A stretch of 64,000 nt of DNA. Source: Nocardia caishijiensis NBRC 108228 (lineage in GTDB: Bacteria; Actinomycetota; Actinomycetes; Mycobacteriales; Mycobacteriaceae). The notes below the pieces were generated by a model. It was not told the DNA's origin. It searched no databases and worked only from the letters and a program-made list of their open reading frames with translations. Position 1 is the first letter of the stretch; the number at the start of each line of letters is the position of its first letter. The DNA is taken from assembly GCF_001612825.1 (NCBI RefSeq), contig NZ_BDBE01000031.1:1-64000 (forward strand), given 5' to 3'. Both the position numbers and the translations under genes were made by a program. Of this stretch, positions 9,208 to 16,953 are shown piece after piece.

Positions 9208-10872
9208 ATGCCGGAACAGGTGATCCATGGGCTCGGGGTCAGTCCCGGAGTGGTGTGTGGGCCGTGGTTGCGATTCGGTTCGCAGCTTCAGACCTCCGCG
9301 CAGGACCCGGTCGGTGGGTCGCCCGACGCGGAACTGGCTCGGGTGAAGGCGGCACTCGCCGGGGTGGCCGACGACATGGCGGCCAGGGCGTCGCGCGTGG
9401 ACGGTGTTGCGGCGGAGATCCTTTCGATGTCGGCGACGATGGCCCGCGACCCGGGCATCGTCGCCGCCGCCGACAAGGAATTGCGGGCGGGGATGCCGAC
9501 GGCGCACGCCGTGCACCTGGCCTTCGAGGGGTTCTGCGCCAAACTCGAGGCACTGGGCGGCTACATGGCCGAACGCGCGACCGATCTGCGCGATATCGGC
9601 GGGCGAACCATCGCGGTGCTGCTCGGTGAGCCGATGCCGGGCATCCCTGAGCCGGGATTTCCGTTCGTACTCGTCGCACGGGATCTGGCGCCCGCCGACA
9701 CGGCGATGCTCGGCGGTAGTGATGTGGTCGGACTGCTCACCAGTGAAGGCGGGCCGACCAGTCACACCGCCATCCTGGCGAAATCGCTCGGACTGCCCGC
9801 CGTGGTGAGCTGCCCGCGGACCGACGAGCTCGTCGAGGGCGCGCCGATCCTGCTCGACGGTGCGACCGGCGAGGTGGTCATCGACCCCAGCCCCGCACGG
9901 CAGCGGGCGGCGGTCGAGCAGGCGGCGGCCGACAAGGCCCGGCTGGCGGCGGCCAGCGGGCCGGGTCACACAGCCGACGGCACCCCGGTGCACCTGCTGG
10001 TCAATATCGGCACGGTCGACGACGCGGTGAAGGCCGCCCCGGTCGACAGCGAGGGTGTTGGCCTGTTCCGCACCGAGTTCATGTACCTGGGCAAAGCCTC
10101 GGAGCCGTCGCTGGACGAGCAAACCGCCTCGTACACAGCGGTTCTCGAACAGTTCGCCGGGCGGCGCGTCGTCGTGCGCACGCTCGACGCGGGCTCGGAC
10201 AAGCCGCTGCCGTTCCTCGATCTCGGCACCGAGGAGAACCCGGCACTCGGCGTGCGCGGGTTGCGGATCGGGTCGGTGTTTCCCGACACCCTGGCCACCC
10301 AGCTCACGGCGCTGGCTCGGGCGGGTGCGGCGACGGGGGCCGATCTGTGGGTGATGGCACCGATGGTCGCCACTGCCGACGAGGCGGCCGGGTTCGCCGC
10401 GCTGGCAAGGGAATCCGGGGTGCGCAAGGTCGGGGCGATGATCGAGATCCCGGCGGCGGCCTTGCGGGCGGCCGATCTGCTGGCGCATCTGGACTTCGTG
10501 AGCATCGGGACGAACGACCTCAGCCAATACACCTGCGCCGCGGACCGGATGGCGGGCAGCCTCGCGCAACTTCTCGACCCCTGGCAGCCCGCGGTACTCG
10601 ACCTCATCGCGATGGTCGGTGCGGCGGGAACAGCGTCGGGCAAGTCGGTCGGAGTGTGCGGCGAGGCGGCGTCGGATCCCCTGCTCGCGCCGGTACTGGT
10701 CGGGCTCGGGGTGACGAGTCTGTCGATGTCGGTGCCCGCCCTGCCCGCGGTGCGCGCGGCCCTGGCGGAGATCGATATCCAGCGATGCCAGGAAGCGGCC
10801 GACGCGGCGTGCGCGGCGCGGGGGCCACAGATCGCGCGCGAGGTGGTCGCGGCGATCGTCGGACGGGTATGA
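9208..10872 (+). CDS. ptsI: PTS enzyme I, phosphoenolpyruvate-protein phosphotransferase
   Basis: This 554-residue cytosolic enzyme takes phosphate from PEP and passes it to HPr. The swivelling phosphohistidine is His186 in GGPTSHTAILAKSLGLPAVV. The C-terminal PEP-binding barrel shows GVGLFRTEFMYL, ALGVRGLRIG, MIEIPAAAL, FVSIGTNDLSQYT and GVCGEAASDP, the last with the catalytic cysteine. It begins seven bases after EIIC and is clearly co-transcribed. An HPr gene is not found nearby, so ptsH must be elsewhere. Confidence 0.96.
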   Translation: MPEQVIHGLGVSPGVVCGPWLRFGSQLQTSAQDPVGGSPDAELARVKAALAGVADDMAARASRVDGVAAEILSMSATMARDPGIVAAADKELRAGMPTAHAVHLAFEGFCAKLEALGGYMAERATDLRDIGGRTIAVLLGEPMPGIPEPGFPFVLVARDLAPADTAMLGGSDVVGLLTSEGGPTSHTAILAKSLGLPAVVSCPRTDELVEGAPILLDGATGEVVIDPSPARQRAAVEQAAADKARLAAASGPGHTADGTPVHLLVNIGTVDDAVKAAPVDSEGVGLFRTEFMYLGKASEPSLDEQTASYTAVLEQFAGRRVVVRTLDAGSDKPLPFLDLGTEENPALGVRGLRIGSVFPDTLATQLTALARAGAATGADLWVMAPMVATADEAAGFAALARESGVRKVGAMIEIPAAALRAADLLAHLDFVSIGTNDLSQYTCAADRMAGSLAQLLDPWQPAVLDLIAMVGAAGTASGKSVGVCGEAASDPLLAPVLVGLGVTSLSMSVPALPAVRAALAEIDIQRCQEAADAACAARGPQIAREVVAAIVGRV

Positions 10873-10908
10873 GGTGCTGACAGCGGGGAAAGGACGAGGT
10901 GGGTCGGC

Positions 10909-12129
10909 ATGACGATCGTGCGGGGCCGCATCGTCGGTGCTGCCGATGGTGAGATCGTCGACGGTGTAGTCGAATTCGCCGGTTCGACGATCAGCTGGGT
11001 CGGCCCTTCGGCGGAACATCCACGCCCGCAGGACCTTCCAGCGGCCACGGACGAGCTGGTGCTGCCCGGGCTGATCGACCTGCACTGTCACGGTGGGGCG
11101 GGCTTCGGTTTTCCCAATGCCGATGAGGCGGGTGCGCGGATCGCGGCGGCGCACCATCGCGCGCACGGCACGACGGGCTTGCTGGGCAGCCTGGTGTCGG
11201 CCGCGCCGCAGGTATTGGTCGAGCAGGCGGCGATGCTCGCGGACCTGGTGGACAGCGGGGACCTGCTCGGGGTTCATCTCGAGGGTCCGTTCCTCAACGC
11301 GGTGCGGTGCGGGGCGCAGGACGCGGCAGCGATCGTTCCCGGTGATCCGGCCCTGTTCGAGCGGGTCTACCGGGCATCGCGTGGCACCGTTCGATCGATG
11401 ACGTTGGCGCCCGAGACCGCGCACTTCGGCGAGCTGGTCACCGCCATGCGCGAATACGGAGTGCTGCCGAGCCTCGGCCACACTGATGCCGATGCGGCGA
11501 CGACCGCGGCTCGAATCGCCGAGTCCATCCGCGCTGCCGGAACGACCGCCGCTCGGAAGGCCGACAGCACCGCGCGGACCGGCGGTGCGCCGATCACCGC
11601 CACGCATTTGTTCAACGGTATGCCCGAACTGCATCACCGCAGGCCGGGGCCCGTCGCCGCCTGCTTGGCGGCGGCCGGACGCGGTGAGATGGTGGTCGAA
11701 TTGATCGCCGACGGAGTACATCTGGCGCCGGAGACCCTGGCGATGGTGTTCGACACGGTCGGTGCCGACCAGATCGCCCTGGTCTCGGACGCGATGGCGG
11801 CCGCCGGGATGACCGACGGCGACTATCGGCTGGGCGCCCTGGATGTCGAAGTGCGGCACGGAATTGCGCGACTCGCCTGCGAGAACGGTGTCCCCGGAGC
11901 CATCGCGGGCGGCACGTCGACGCTGCTCGAGGTCGTGCGGTGGTCGGTGGAGCATGCGGGTATCCCTCTCGTCGATGCGGTCAGGGCGGCCACGCGCACG
12001 CCTGCGCGGGTGCTCGGGCTGGCGGCCGAGCGCGGCACGTTGACGGTCGGGGCGCGCGCCGACCTGCTCGTGATCGATCGGCAATGGCAGGTGCGGCGGG
12101 TGTTCGTCGCCGGAACGGAAGGAAGCTGA
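10909..12129 (+). CDS. nagA: N-acetylglucosamine-6-phosphate deacetylase
   Basis: This 406-residue amidohydrolase converts GlcNAc-6-P, the product of PTS uptake, to glucosamine-6-P and acetate. Metal-binding and catalytic motifs are present: LIDLHCHGGAGFGFP (His59, His61), VHLEGPFLN with the metal-binding glutamate, SLGHTDA, TATHLFNGM, DGVHL and LVSDAMAAAG, where the aspartate is catalytic. It starts 36 bases after ptsI with a GGACGAGG ribosome site and overlaps nagB by one base. Confidence 0.96.
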   Translation: MTIVRGRIVGAADGEIVDGVVEFAGSTISWVGPSAEHPRPQDLPAATDELVLPGLIDLHCHGGAGFGFPNADEAGARIAAAHHRAHGTTGLLGSLVSAAPQVLVEQAAMLADLVDSGDLLGVHLEGPFLNAVRCGAQDAAAIVPGDPALFERVYRASRGTVRSMTLAPETAHFGELVTAMREYGVLPSLGHTDADAATTAARIAESIRAAGTTAARKADSTARTGGAPITATHLFNGMPELHHRRPGPVAACLAAAGRGEMVVELIADGVHLAPETLAMVFDTVGADQIALVSDAMAAAGMTDGDYRLGALDVEVRHGIARLACENGVPGAIAGGTSTLLEVVRWSVEHAGIPLVDAVRAATRTPARVLGLAAERGTLTVGARADLLVIDRQWQVRRVFVAGTEGS

Positions 12130-12908
12130 TGGAAATCGTGATCCGCGCGGGCGAACACGGCGTGGCCACCACGGTCGCCGACATCGTCGGCGGCTATGTG
12201 CGCCAGGGCAACGCGATCCTCGGCCTGGCCACCGGGTCGTCGCCGCTGGGCAGCTACCGGGAACTGGCGCGCCGCTGTCGCGACGGCGAACTGGACTTCA
12301 CCACGGCCAGCGGGTTTCTGCTCGACGAGTACGTCGGGCTGCCGAAAAGCCATCCGCAGTCGTATTTCTCGGTGATCCGGTCGGAATTCGTCGATCATGT
12401 GAACCTCGATCCTGCGCGTGTATTGAGCCCGAACGGGGAAGCCGGTGACATCGCGGGTGAGGGCAGGCGGTACGACGCCGCCATCGCCGCCGCGGGTGGG
12501 GTGGACGTGCAGTTGCTCGGTATCGGCACCGACGGGCACATCGGTTTCAACGAGCCCGGTTCGTCGCTGACCTCACGGACGAGGGTGAAGACACTCACCG
12601 AACAGACCCGCCGCGACAATGCCCGGTTCTTCGACAGCCCCGACGACGTTCCGCACCATGTCCTCACCCAGGGACTCGGCACCATCCGCGAAGCCGGGCA
12701 CCTGGTGATGATCGCGCTCGGCGCGGGCAAAGCCGACGCCATCGCGGCCGCCGCCGAGGGACCGCTGTCGGCGTTCTGCCCGGCTTCGGTGATGCAGTGG
12801 CATCCGCATGTCACCGTGGTGATCGACGAAGCCGCCGCGAGCAAGCTGAAGCTGGCCGACTACTACCGCTACGCGCTCGCGAACAAGCCTGTGTGGCAGT
12901 CGTTCTGA
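12129..12908 (+). CDS. nagB: glucosamine-6-phosphate deaminase
   Basis: This 259-residue enzyme turns glucosamine-6-P into fructose-6-P and ammonia, the last step of the pathway in this operon. The catalytic motifs FLLDEYVGLP and GIGTDGHIGFNEPGS are intact; length is normal for the family. ATG at 12129 overlaps the nagA stop (TGATG), so the two are translationally coupled. It is the last gene of the EIIC-ptsI-nagA-nagB operon. The stop lies one base from the stop of the convergent HD-domain gene. Confidence 0.96.
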   Translation: MEIVIRAGEHGVATTVADIVGGYVRQGNAILGLATGSSPLGSYRELARRCRDGELDFTTASGFLLDEYVGLPKSHPQSYFSVIRSEFVDHVNLDPARVLSPNGEAGDIAGEGRRYDAAIAAAGGVDVQLLGIGTDGHIGFNEPGSSLTSRTRVKTLTEQTRRDNARFFDSPDDVPHHVLTQGLGTIREAGHLVMIALGAGKADAIAAAAEGPLSAFCPASVMQWHPHVTVVIDEAAASKLKLADYYRYALANKPVWQSF

Positions 12909-12909
12909 G

Positions 12910-13551
12910 TCAGGAGCGTTCGGCCAGAATGCGTTCGGCTTCGCCGGGGTCGCATTCGAAGGCGGCGCGCACGGCGTCGACCGCCTTCACGTGTTCACCC
13001 GCCGCGACGAGCCGGTCGATCTCGGCCCACTGCGCGGAGGGTGCGGCCACCGTAGGGTCCAGTCGGCGGTCGAGACGAGCCCACATGCGCGCGACGGTCG
13101 GGTCGTCGGCGAGCAATCCGCCGAGATGTGCGGTGAAGGTGGGATGTTCGGTGCGGTACATGCCCATCCAACTGGAGGCGGGCGGGCTCGCCTCGGCATT
13201 GGCCGTGCGGTCGGCGAGCTTGAGGATCACCGCGCGCGGGTGGGCGGCGATCTTGGTGTAGGCGTCGAGGTTTCGGGACTTGCGGTCGGGGCCGACGCCG
13301 GTGACCGCCCAGACGAGGTCGAGAACCGCACGGCCGAAACGGGATTCGACCTCCTCGGCGGTGACGGGGGTGTCCTCGATGATGTCGTGGAGCCAGGCGG
13401 CCACCGCGAGGTCGCCGCCGAAACCGAAGTCGTCGAGCACCGCACGCACGGCAGTGAGGTGCGTGATGTAGGGCAGCTCCCCGTACCGCTGGTCGCCGTG
13501 CGCCGCGACGGCGAATTCCCGTGCCTGCGCTTCGCGCTGATCGAACTCCAT
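12910..13551 (-). CDS. HD-domain hydrolase related to MESH1/SpoT-type (p)ppGpp hydrolases
   Basis: This 213-residue protein has the HD metal site of the RelA/SpoT hydrolase and MESH1 family: His31 in ITHLTAV, His55-Asp56 in WLHDIIEDT, and a later KLADRTAN, where Asp completes the metal and phosphate site. It has no synthetase or regulatory domain, so it is a small alarmone-hydrolase-like or nucleotidase enzyme. The substrate is inferred. It is convergent with nagB, one base away. Confidence 0.85.
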   Translation of the reverse strand: MEFDQREAQAREFAVAAHGDQRYGELPYITHLTAVRAVLDDFGFGGDLAVAAWLHDIIEDTPVTAEEVESRFGRAVLDLVWAVTGVGPDRKSRNLDAYTKIAAHPRAVILKLADRTANAEASPPASSWMGMYRTEHPTFTAHLGGLLADDPTVARMWARLDRRLDPTVAAPSAQWAEIDRLVAAGEHVKAVDAVRAAFECDPGEAERILAERS

Positions 13552-13622
13552 GCCACACCCCCGTGCTCGATTGCGAACCTGTTGCCCCGACCCTAGCCGA
13601 GGGCACCGACAAGTCGAGCCGA

Positions 13623-14288
13623 TCAGTGCGCAGCGGTCCCGGAGACCGGCTTCACACCGGTGAGAATGCCGGTCTGGTACCGGCTTCGGGTGTAGGCGAG
13701 ATCGGTGAAACCGGTCGCTGTCAAGTGCTCGCGGTAGCGGCGGATGTCGACCGCCTCGAAGTCGCCGAACAGCGGTCCGAGCAGTCTGCGCATCCGGGGT
13801 GACGGTGCGGCATCAGCCAGCAGCAACCTGCCACCGGGGCGCAGGACACGCCACATCTGTGTCAGCGCCTCCCCCCGATGTTGTTCCGGGATGTGGTGCA
13901 TGACGAAGGTACTGGTCACCACGTCGAATTCGCCGTCCTCGAAGGGCAACCGTTGTGCGGGGCCCTGTTCATAGCGGTGATGCGGCATGCGATCGCGCCG
14001 CCGGTTGTCATCGATCGCTGCCGCCGACGGATCGACTCCGACGGCGGCGCCTGCCGAGCCGGTCACCGCACCGAGGACGCGCACCAATTTCCCCGGCCCA
14101 CACCCGATGTCGAGCACACGGTCCCCCGGCCCGACACCCGAGGCAGTGACCAGTTCCGTCAGCAACGCGCGATGCCTGCCGAGGAAGAACACGCTCGTGA
14201 ACACGTTGTAGCGCCGCAGTCCCGCGATGAGCAGACCGGTGTCGCCGTCGTCGACGAACATGGGGGTGAGAAGCTGATTTCCTGTCAT
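13623..14288 (-). CDS. class I SAM-dependent methyltransferase (UbiE/COQ5-like)
   Basis: This 221-residue protein has motif I VLDIGCGPGKLVRVLG, acidic loop GVDPSAAA, and the methyltransf_11 post-motif DVVTSTFVMHHIPEQHR. The C-terminal WRVLRPGGRLLLADA is also typical. The substrate is unknown. ATG at 14288 was chosen over a longer frame because the extra 23 residues would run into the regulatory inverted repeat. It is divergent from a TetR gene and probably its target. Confidence 0.87.
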   Translation of the reverse strand: MTGNQLLTPMFVDDGDTGLLIAGLRRYNVFTSVFFLGRHRALLTELVTASGVGPGDRVLDIGCGPGKLVRVLGAVTGSAGAAVGVDPSAAAIDDNRRRDRMPHHRYEQGPAQRLPFEDGEFDVVTSTFVMHHIPEQHRGEALTQMWRVLRPGGRLLLADAAPSPRMRRLLGPLFGDFEAVDIRRYREHLTATGFTDLAYTRSRYQTGILTGVKPVSGTAAH

Positions 14289-14336
14289 GAACCCATGGTC
14301 GGGCGAGGTAGCGGCGTCGACCAGGCGCAAGATGGG

Positions 14337-14364
14337 CGGATCTGTCCGTTTCCGCACAGATCCG
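14337..14364. promoter_or_regulatory. inverted repeat, candidate TetR operator
   Basis: CGGATCTGT at 14337-14345 and ACAGATCCG at 14356-14364 form a perfect nine-base inverted repeat with a ten-base spacer. It lies in the 98-base region between the divergent methyltransferase and TetR genes, 23 bases before the TetR start, which is where a TetR-family autorepressor usually binds. Confidence 0.5.
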
Positions 14365-14386
14365 GGGAATTCGTCCGGGAGGAACG

Positions 14387-14968
14387 TTGTCCGAGCACAC
14401 CGATCGCCGGGTTCGGCGCACCCGTGACGCCCTGCATCGCGCGCTGATCGAGCTCATGATCGAGCGCGGGTACGAGCGGGTGACGGTGAGCGACATCATC
14501 GAGCGCGCCGACGTCGGCCGGTCCACCTTCTACGCGCACTACCGCGACAAGGACGACCTACTGCTGGTGAGCTGCACCGAATTTCTGCGCCGCGAGATCG
14601 CGCACACCGCCGACACGTTCTCCCCACTCGGTTCGCTGCGCGTACTGTTCCAGCTCGCAGGCCGATATCCCGAGGTGTATCGGCCGCTGGTCGGGCCGAA
14701 GGCGGCGACCGGCGTGATACACGCCTACCGGCGCGGTGTGGCGCAGCTGATCGCCGAACTGTTCGACGAGTGGCCGACGACCACCGTCGCCTTCGTGTCC
14801 TGGGGACTGATCGGCCTGATCGCGGAGATCATCGACCCGGCCGATCCGCTGCCCGCCGGGCAGGCGTGGCAGCAGTTCGAAAGGCTGGCGGCGCACGGGA
14901 TCAGGGGCGGCGCAGATCCGGCCACGGCGGACGGCGCAGCAGGGCGAGCGCCAGGATCACACCGGTGA
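14387..14968 (+). CDS. TetR/AcrR-family transcriptional regulator
   Basis: This 193-residue regulator has a TetR helix-turn-helix at residues 12-55 (ALIELMIERGYERVTVSDII, ADVGRSTFYAHYRDKDDLL) followed by a helical ligand domain of the AcrR C-terminal type 33 or similar. The TTG start at 14387 is supported by GGGAGGA just upstream. It is divergent from a methyltransferase gene and the intergenic repeat is the likely operator. The 3' end overlaps the next minus-strand gene by 68 bases. Confidence 0.87.
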   Translation: MSEHTDRRVRRTRDALHRALIELMIERGYERVTVSDIIERADVGRSTFYAHYRDKDDLLLVSCTEFLRREIAHTADTFSPLGSLRVLFQLAGRYPEVYRPLVGPKAATGVIHAYRRGVAQLIAELFDEWPTTTVAFVSWGLIGLIAEIIDPADPLPAGQAWQQFERLAAHGIRGGADPATADGAAGRAPGSHR

Positions 14969-15197
14969 GCAGGCCGATCCACTCCCCCAGCTGAGCGATG
15001 CGATTCGCGTCGACAGCCGGTGACCAGTGCGCTCGGCCCTCGTGGATGACGAAGACGCCGACGGGCCGCGCGGGCCTGCCGAATCCGCCGCCGCGAGCGA
15101 CCGTGATGACGGTCGCGCCGTCGGCTGTGTCGGTCGGCTCGCCGAAGACCGTCGGCGCTTCGGTGATGGCCTGTTCCAGTCGGTCCCTGATCGTCAT
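14901..15197 (-). CDS. GerW/YtfJ-like small membrane-anchored protein
   Basis: This 98-residue protein resembles the GerW (YtfJ) family seen in both spore formers and non-sporulating actinobacteria: VFGEP, a conserved VITVARG glycine stretch, GFGRPARPVGVFVI, and SPAVDANRI. A hydrophobic segment at about residues 73-88 (WIGLLTGVILALALL) would anchor the C-terminus in the membrane. The function in non-spore-formers is unknown. The gene overlaps the tail of the TetR gene on the opposite strand. Confidence 0.72.
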   Translation of the reverse strand: MTIRDRLEQAITEAPTVFGEPTDTADGATVITVARGGGFGRPARPVGVFVIHEGRAHWSPAVDANRIAQLGEWIGLLTGVILALALLRRPPWPDLRRP

Positions 15198-15330
15198 CCG
15201 AACCCCCGTTGTGTCGATGTGGCAATGCCGTCGAACATACGCGCCATGACCGACAGCTCGCCTTCGTTCGGGCTGTCATGATGGGAACTGCCGTGCCCGG
15301 CGCCCGCCCGGGCCGAGAGGAGCCGCGCCG

Positions 15331-16284
15331 ATGACCCCCGATCCGGTCCTGTCCACCGCATGGTCGCGCTCGCTGGGTCTGCGGATCCCGATCGTGAACG
15401 CGCCGATGGGCGGGGCGGCGGGTGGACGGCTGGCGGCCGCGGTCACCGAGGCGGGTGGGCTCGGCATGATCGGGATGGGCAGTGCCGGATCGGCGCGGGC
15501 CTTGCGCCACGAACTCGATGAAGCGAACGGCGCCGCGGTGGGGATCGGCCTGGTCGACTGGGTGCGTACCCGCGAAACCGACCTGCTCGACACCGCTGTC
15601 GCGGCTCGGCCACGCGCGCTGTCGATCAGTTTCGGTACCGATTTCTCCTGGGTGCCCGAGGTGCGCGCGGCGGGCATCCTGGCCGTCACGCAGGTCTACG
15701 ACGTGCCCGGCGCTCATCGAGCGCAGGAGGCGGGGGTCGACGTGATCGTCGCGCGCGGGAGCGAAGGCGGCGGGCACGGTGCCGACCGGCTGGCACTCAT
15801 GCCGTTGCTCGACGCGGTGCTCGAGATCGCCACCGTGCCGGTGCTCGCCGCGGGCGGCATCGGGTCGGGGCGCACACTGGCCGCGGTGCTGGCGGCCGGA
15901 GCCTCCGGGGCCTGGCTCGGGACGTGCCTGGCCGCGGCCGAGGAGTCACTGCTCGGTGAGAACGCGCGGCGGGCCATGCTCGCCGCCGACTCGACCAGCA
16001 CCGTGGTGACCACCGAATTCGACGAGGCACTCGATCTGCCGTGGCCACCGATCTATCCGGCGCGAGTGCTGCGCAACGAATTCACCGACCCGTGGACCAG
16101 GGCCGAAGGCGATGAGAACCCGCCCGGCGTCGACGATCTGCGCGCGGCCGTCGCGGCCGACGACCCACGGATCGCACCGGTCGACGCGGGCCAGGGAGTC
16201 GGGCTGGTCGCACATGTCGAACCGGCCGCCGAGACCATCGCCCGCCTCTGCACGGAGGCTTCCGATCTGCTGACGGCGAGCTGA
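15331..16284 (+). CDS. nitronate monooxygenase (2-nitropropane dioxygenase family)
   Basis: This 317-residue FMN-dependent TIM-barrel enzyme oxidises nitronates, toxic tautomers of nitroalkanes. Visible features are PIVNAPMGGAAGGRLAAAV at the FMN site, GVDVIVARGSEGGGHG with the catalytic histidine, and PVLAAGGIGSGRTLAAVLAAGA, the phosphate-binding loop. ATG at 15331 has AGGAG at proper spacing. Enoyl-ACP reductase II has the same fold and cannot be fully excluded. Confidence 0.88.
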   Translation: MTPDPVLSTAWSRSLGLRIPIVNAPMGGAAGGRLAAAVTEAGGLGMIGMGSAGSARALRHELDEANGAAVGIGLVDWVRTRETDLLDTAVAARPRALSISFGTDFSWVPEVRAAGILAVTQVYDVPGAHRAQEAGVDVIVARGSEGGGHGADRLALMPLLDAVLEIATVPVLAAGGIGSGRTLAAVLAAGASGAWLGTCLAAAEESLLGENARRAMLAADSTSTVVTTEFDEALDLPWPPIYPARVLRNEFTDPWTRAEGDENPPGVDDLRAAVAADDPRIAPVDAGQGVGLVAHVEPAAETIARLCTEASDLLTAS

Positions 16285-16298
16285 CCACCCCTTGCGGA

Positions 16299-16317
16299 AA
16301 TATGACGACCGGTCTAG
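16299..16317. promoter_or_regulatory. candidate TetR operator, copy 1
   Basis: AATATGACGACCGGTCTAG matches the second copy at 16920-16938 at 15 of 19 positions and contains the palindrome GACCGGTC. It overlaps the -10 hexamer of the TetR gene, so binding would block that promoter. Confidence 0.55.
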
Positions 16318-16320
16318 CTT
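16315..16320 (+). promoter_or_regulatory. -10 element for a leaderless TetR transcript
   Basis: TAGCTT at 16315-16320 is followed by six bases and then the GTG start at 16327. There is no Shine-Dalgarno, so transcript and coding sequence probably start together. Confidence 0.5.
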
Positions 16321-16326
16321 TGTCTC

Positions 16327-16881
16327 GTGGGCGCAAAAGGAGCCGAGACCCGGTGCAAACTGATCAGGACCACCCGGTCGCTGATCGAATCGCGCGGCTA
16401 CTTCGGCACCGGCCTGAAGCAGATCGTCGAGGACAGCGGCGCCCCGCGCGGGTCGTTGTACTTCCACTTCCCCGGCGGCAAGGATGAACTGATCTCGGCT
16501 GCCCTCACCGACAGCGGGACCGAGATGGCGCAGATCATCCGCACCATCGAGGCCTCCGACGCACGGGAATTCGCGCACACCATGCTCACCCTGCTCGGCG
16601 ACCAGCTCGAAGCCTCCAACTGGACGATCGGCTGTCCGGTCGCGGCGGTGGCCCTCGATACGGCGTCGACCAATGACGTTGTGCGACAGACCTGCTCGAC
16701 CGCGTATCACCTCTGGGAGGACGCCATTCGGGAGCGGCTGGCAGGCTTCGACCACCCCGAGCCGGAACGTCTCGCCACCGTGGCGCTCGCGCTGATCGAG
16801 GGCGGGCTGGTACTCGCGAGAGCACACCATGATCGTCGGCCCCTCGATCGACTGGCCGACACCATCGATCTCCTCTTCTGA
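16327..16881 (+). CDS. TetR/AcrR-family regulator (LmrA/YxaF type)
   Basis: This 184-residue regulator has the TetR helix-turn-helix (FGTGLKQIVEDSGAPRGSLYFHFPGGKDEL), of the LmrA/YxaF-like subgroup with the PGGKDEL variant. The C-terminal ligand domain is helical. GTG at 16327 fits a leaderless start. Candidate operators sit at its own promoter and before the downstream SDR-hydrolase gene, so it probably represses itself and that gene in response to an unknown ligand. Confidence 0.9.
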   Translation: MGAKGAETRCKLIRTTRSLIESRGYFGTGLKQIVEDSGAPRGSLYFHFPGGKDELISAALTDSGTEMAQIIRTIEASDAREFAHTMLTLLGDQLEASNWTIGCPVAAVALDTASTNDVVRQTCSTAYHLWEDAIRERLAGFDHPEPERLATVALALIEGGLVLARAHHDRRPLDRLADTIDLLF

Positions 16882-16919
16882 CCCCACCGACGCCACAGTC
16901 GGGTCTTCTCTCACCATAA

Positions 16920-16938
16920 AATATGCCAATCGGTCTAC
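16920..16938. promoter_or_regulatory. candidate TetR operator, copy 2
   Basis: AATATGCCAATCGGTCTAC repeats the copy at 16299-16317 (15 of 19 identical). It lies 15 bases before the start of the SDR-hydrolase fusion gene, consistent with control by the adjacent TetR regulator. Confidence 0.55.
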
Positions 16939-16953
16939 TGAAAGTAGGACAAC

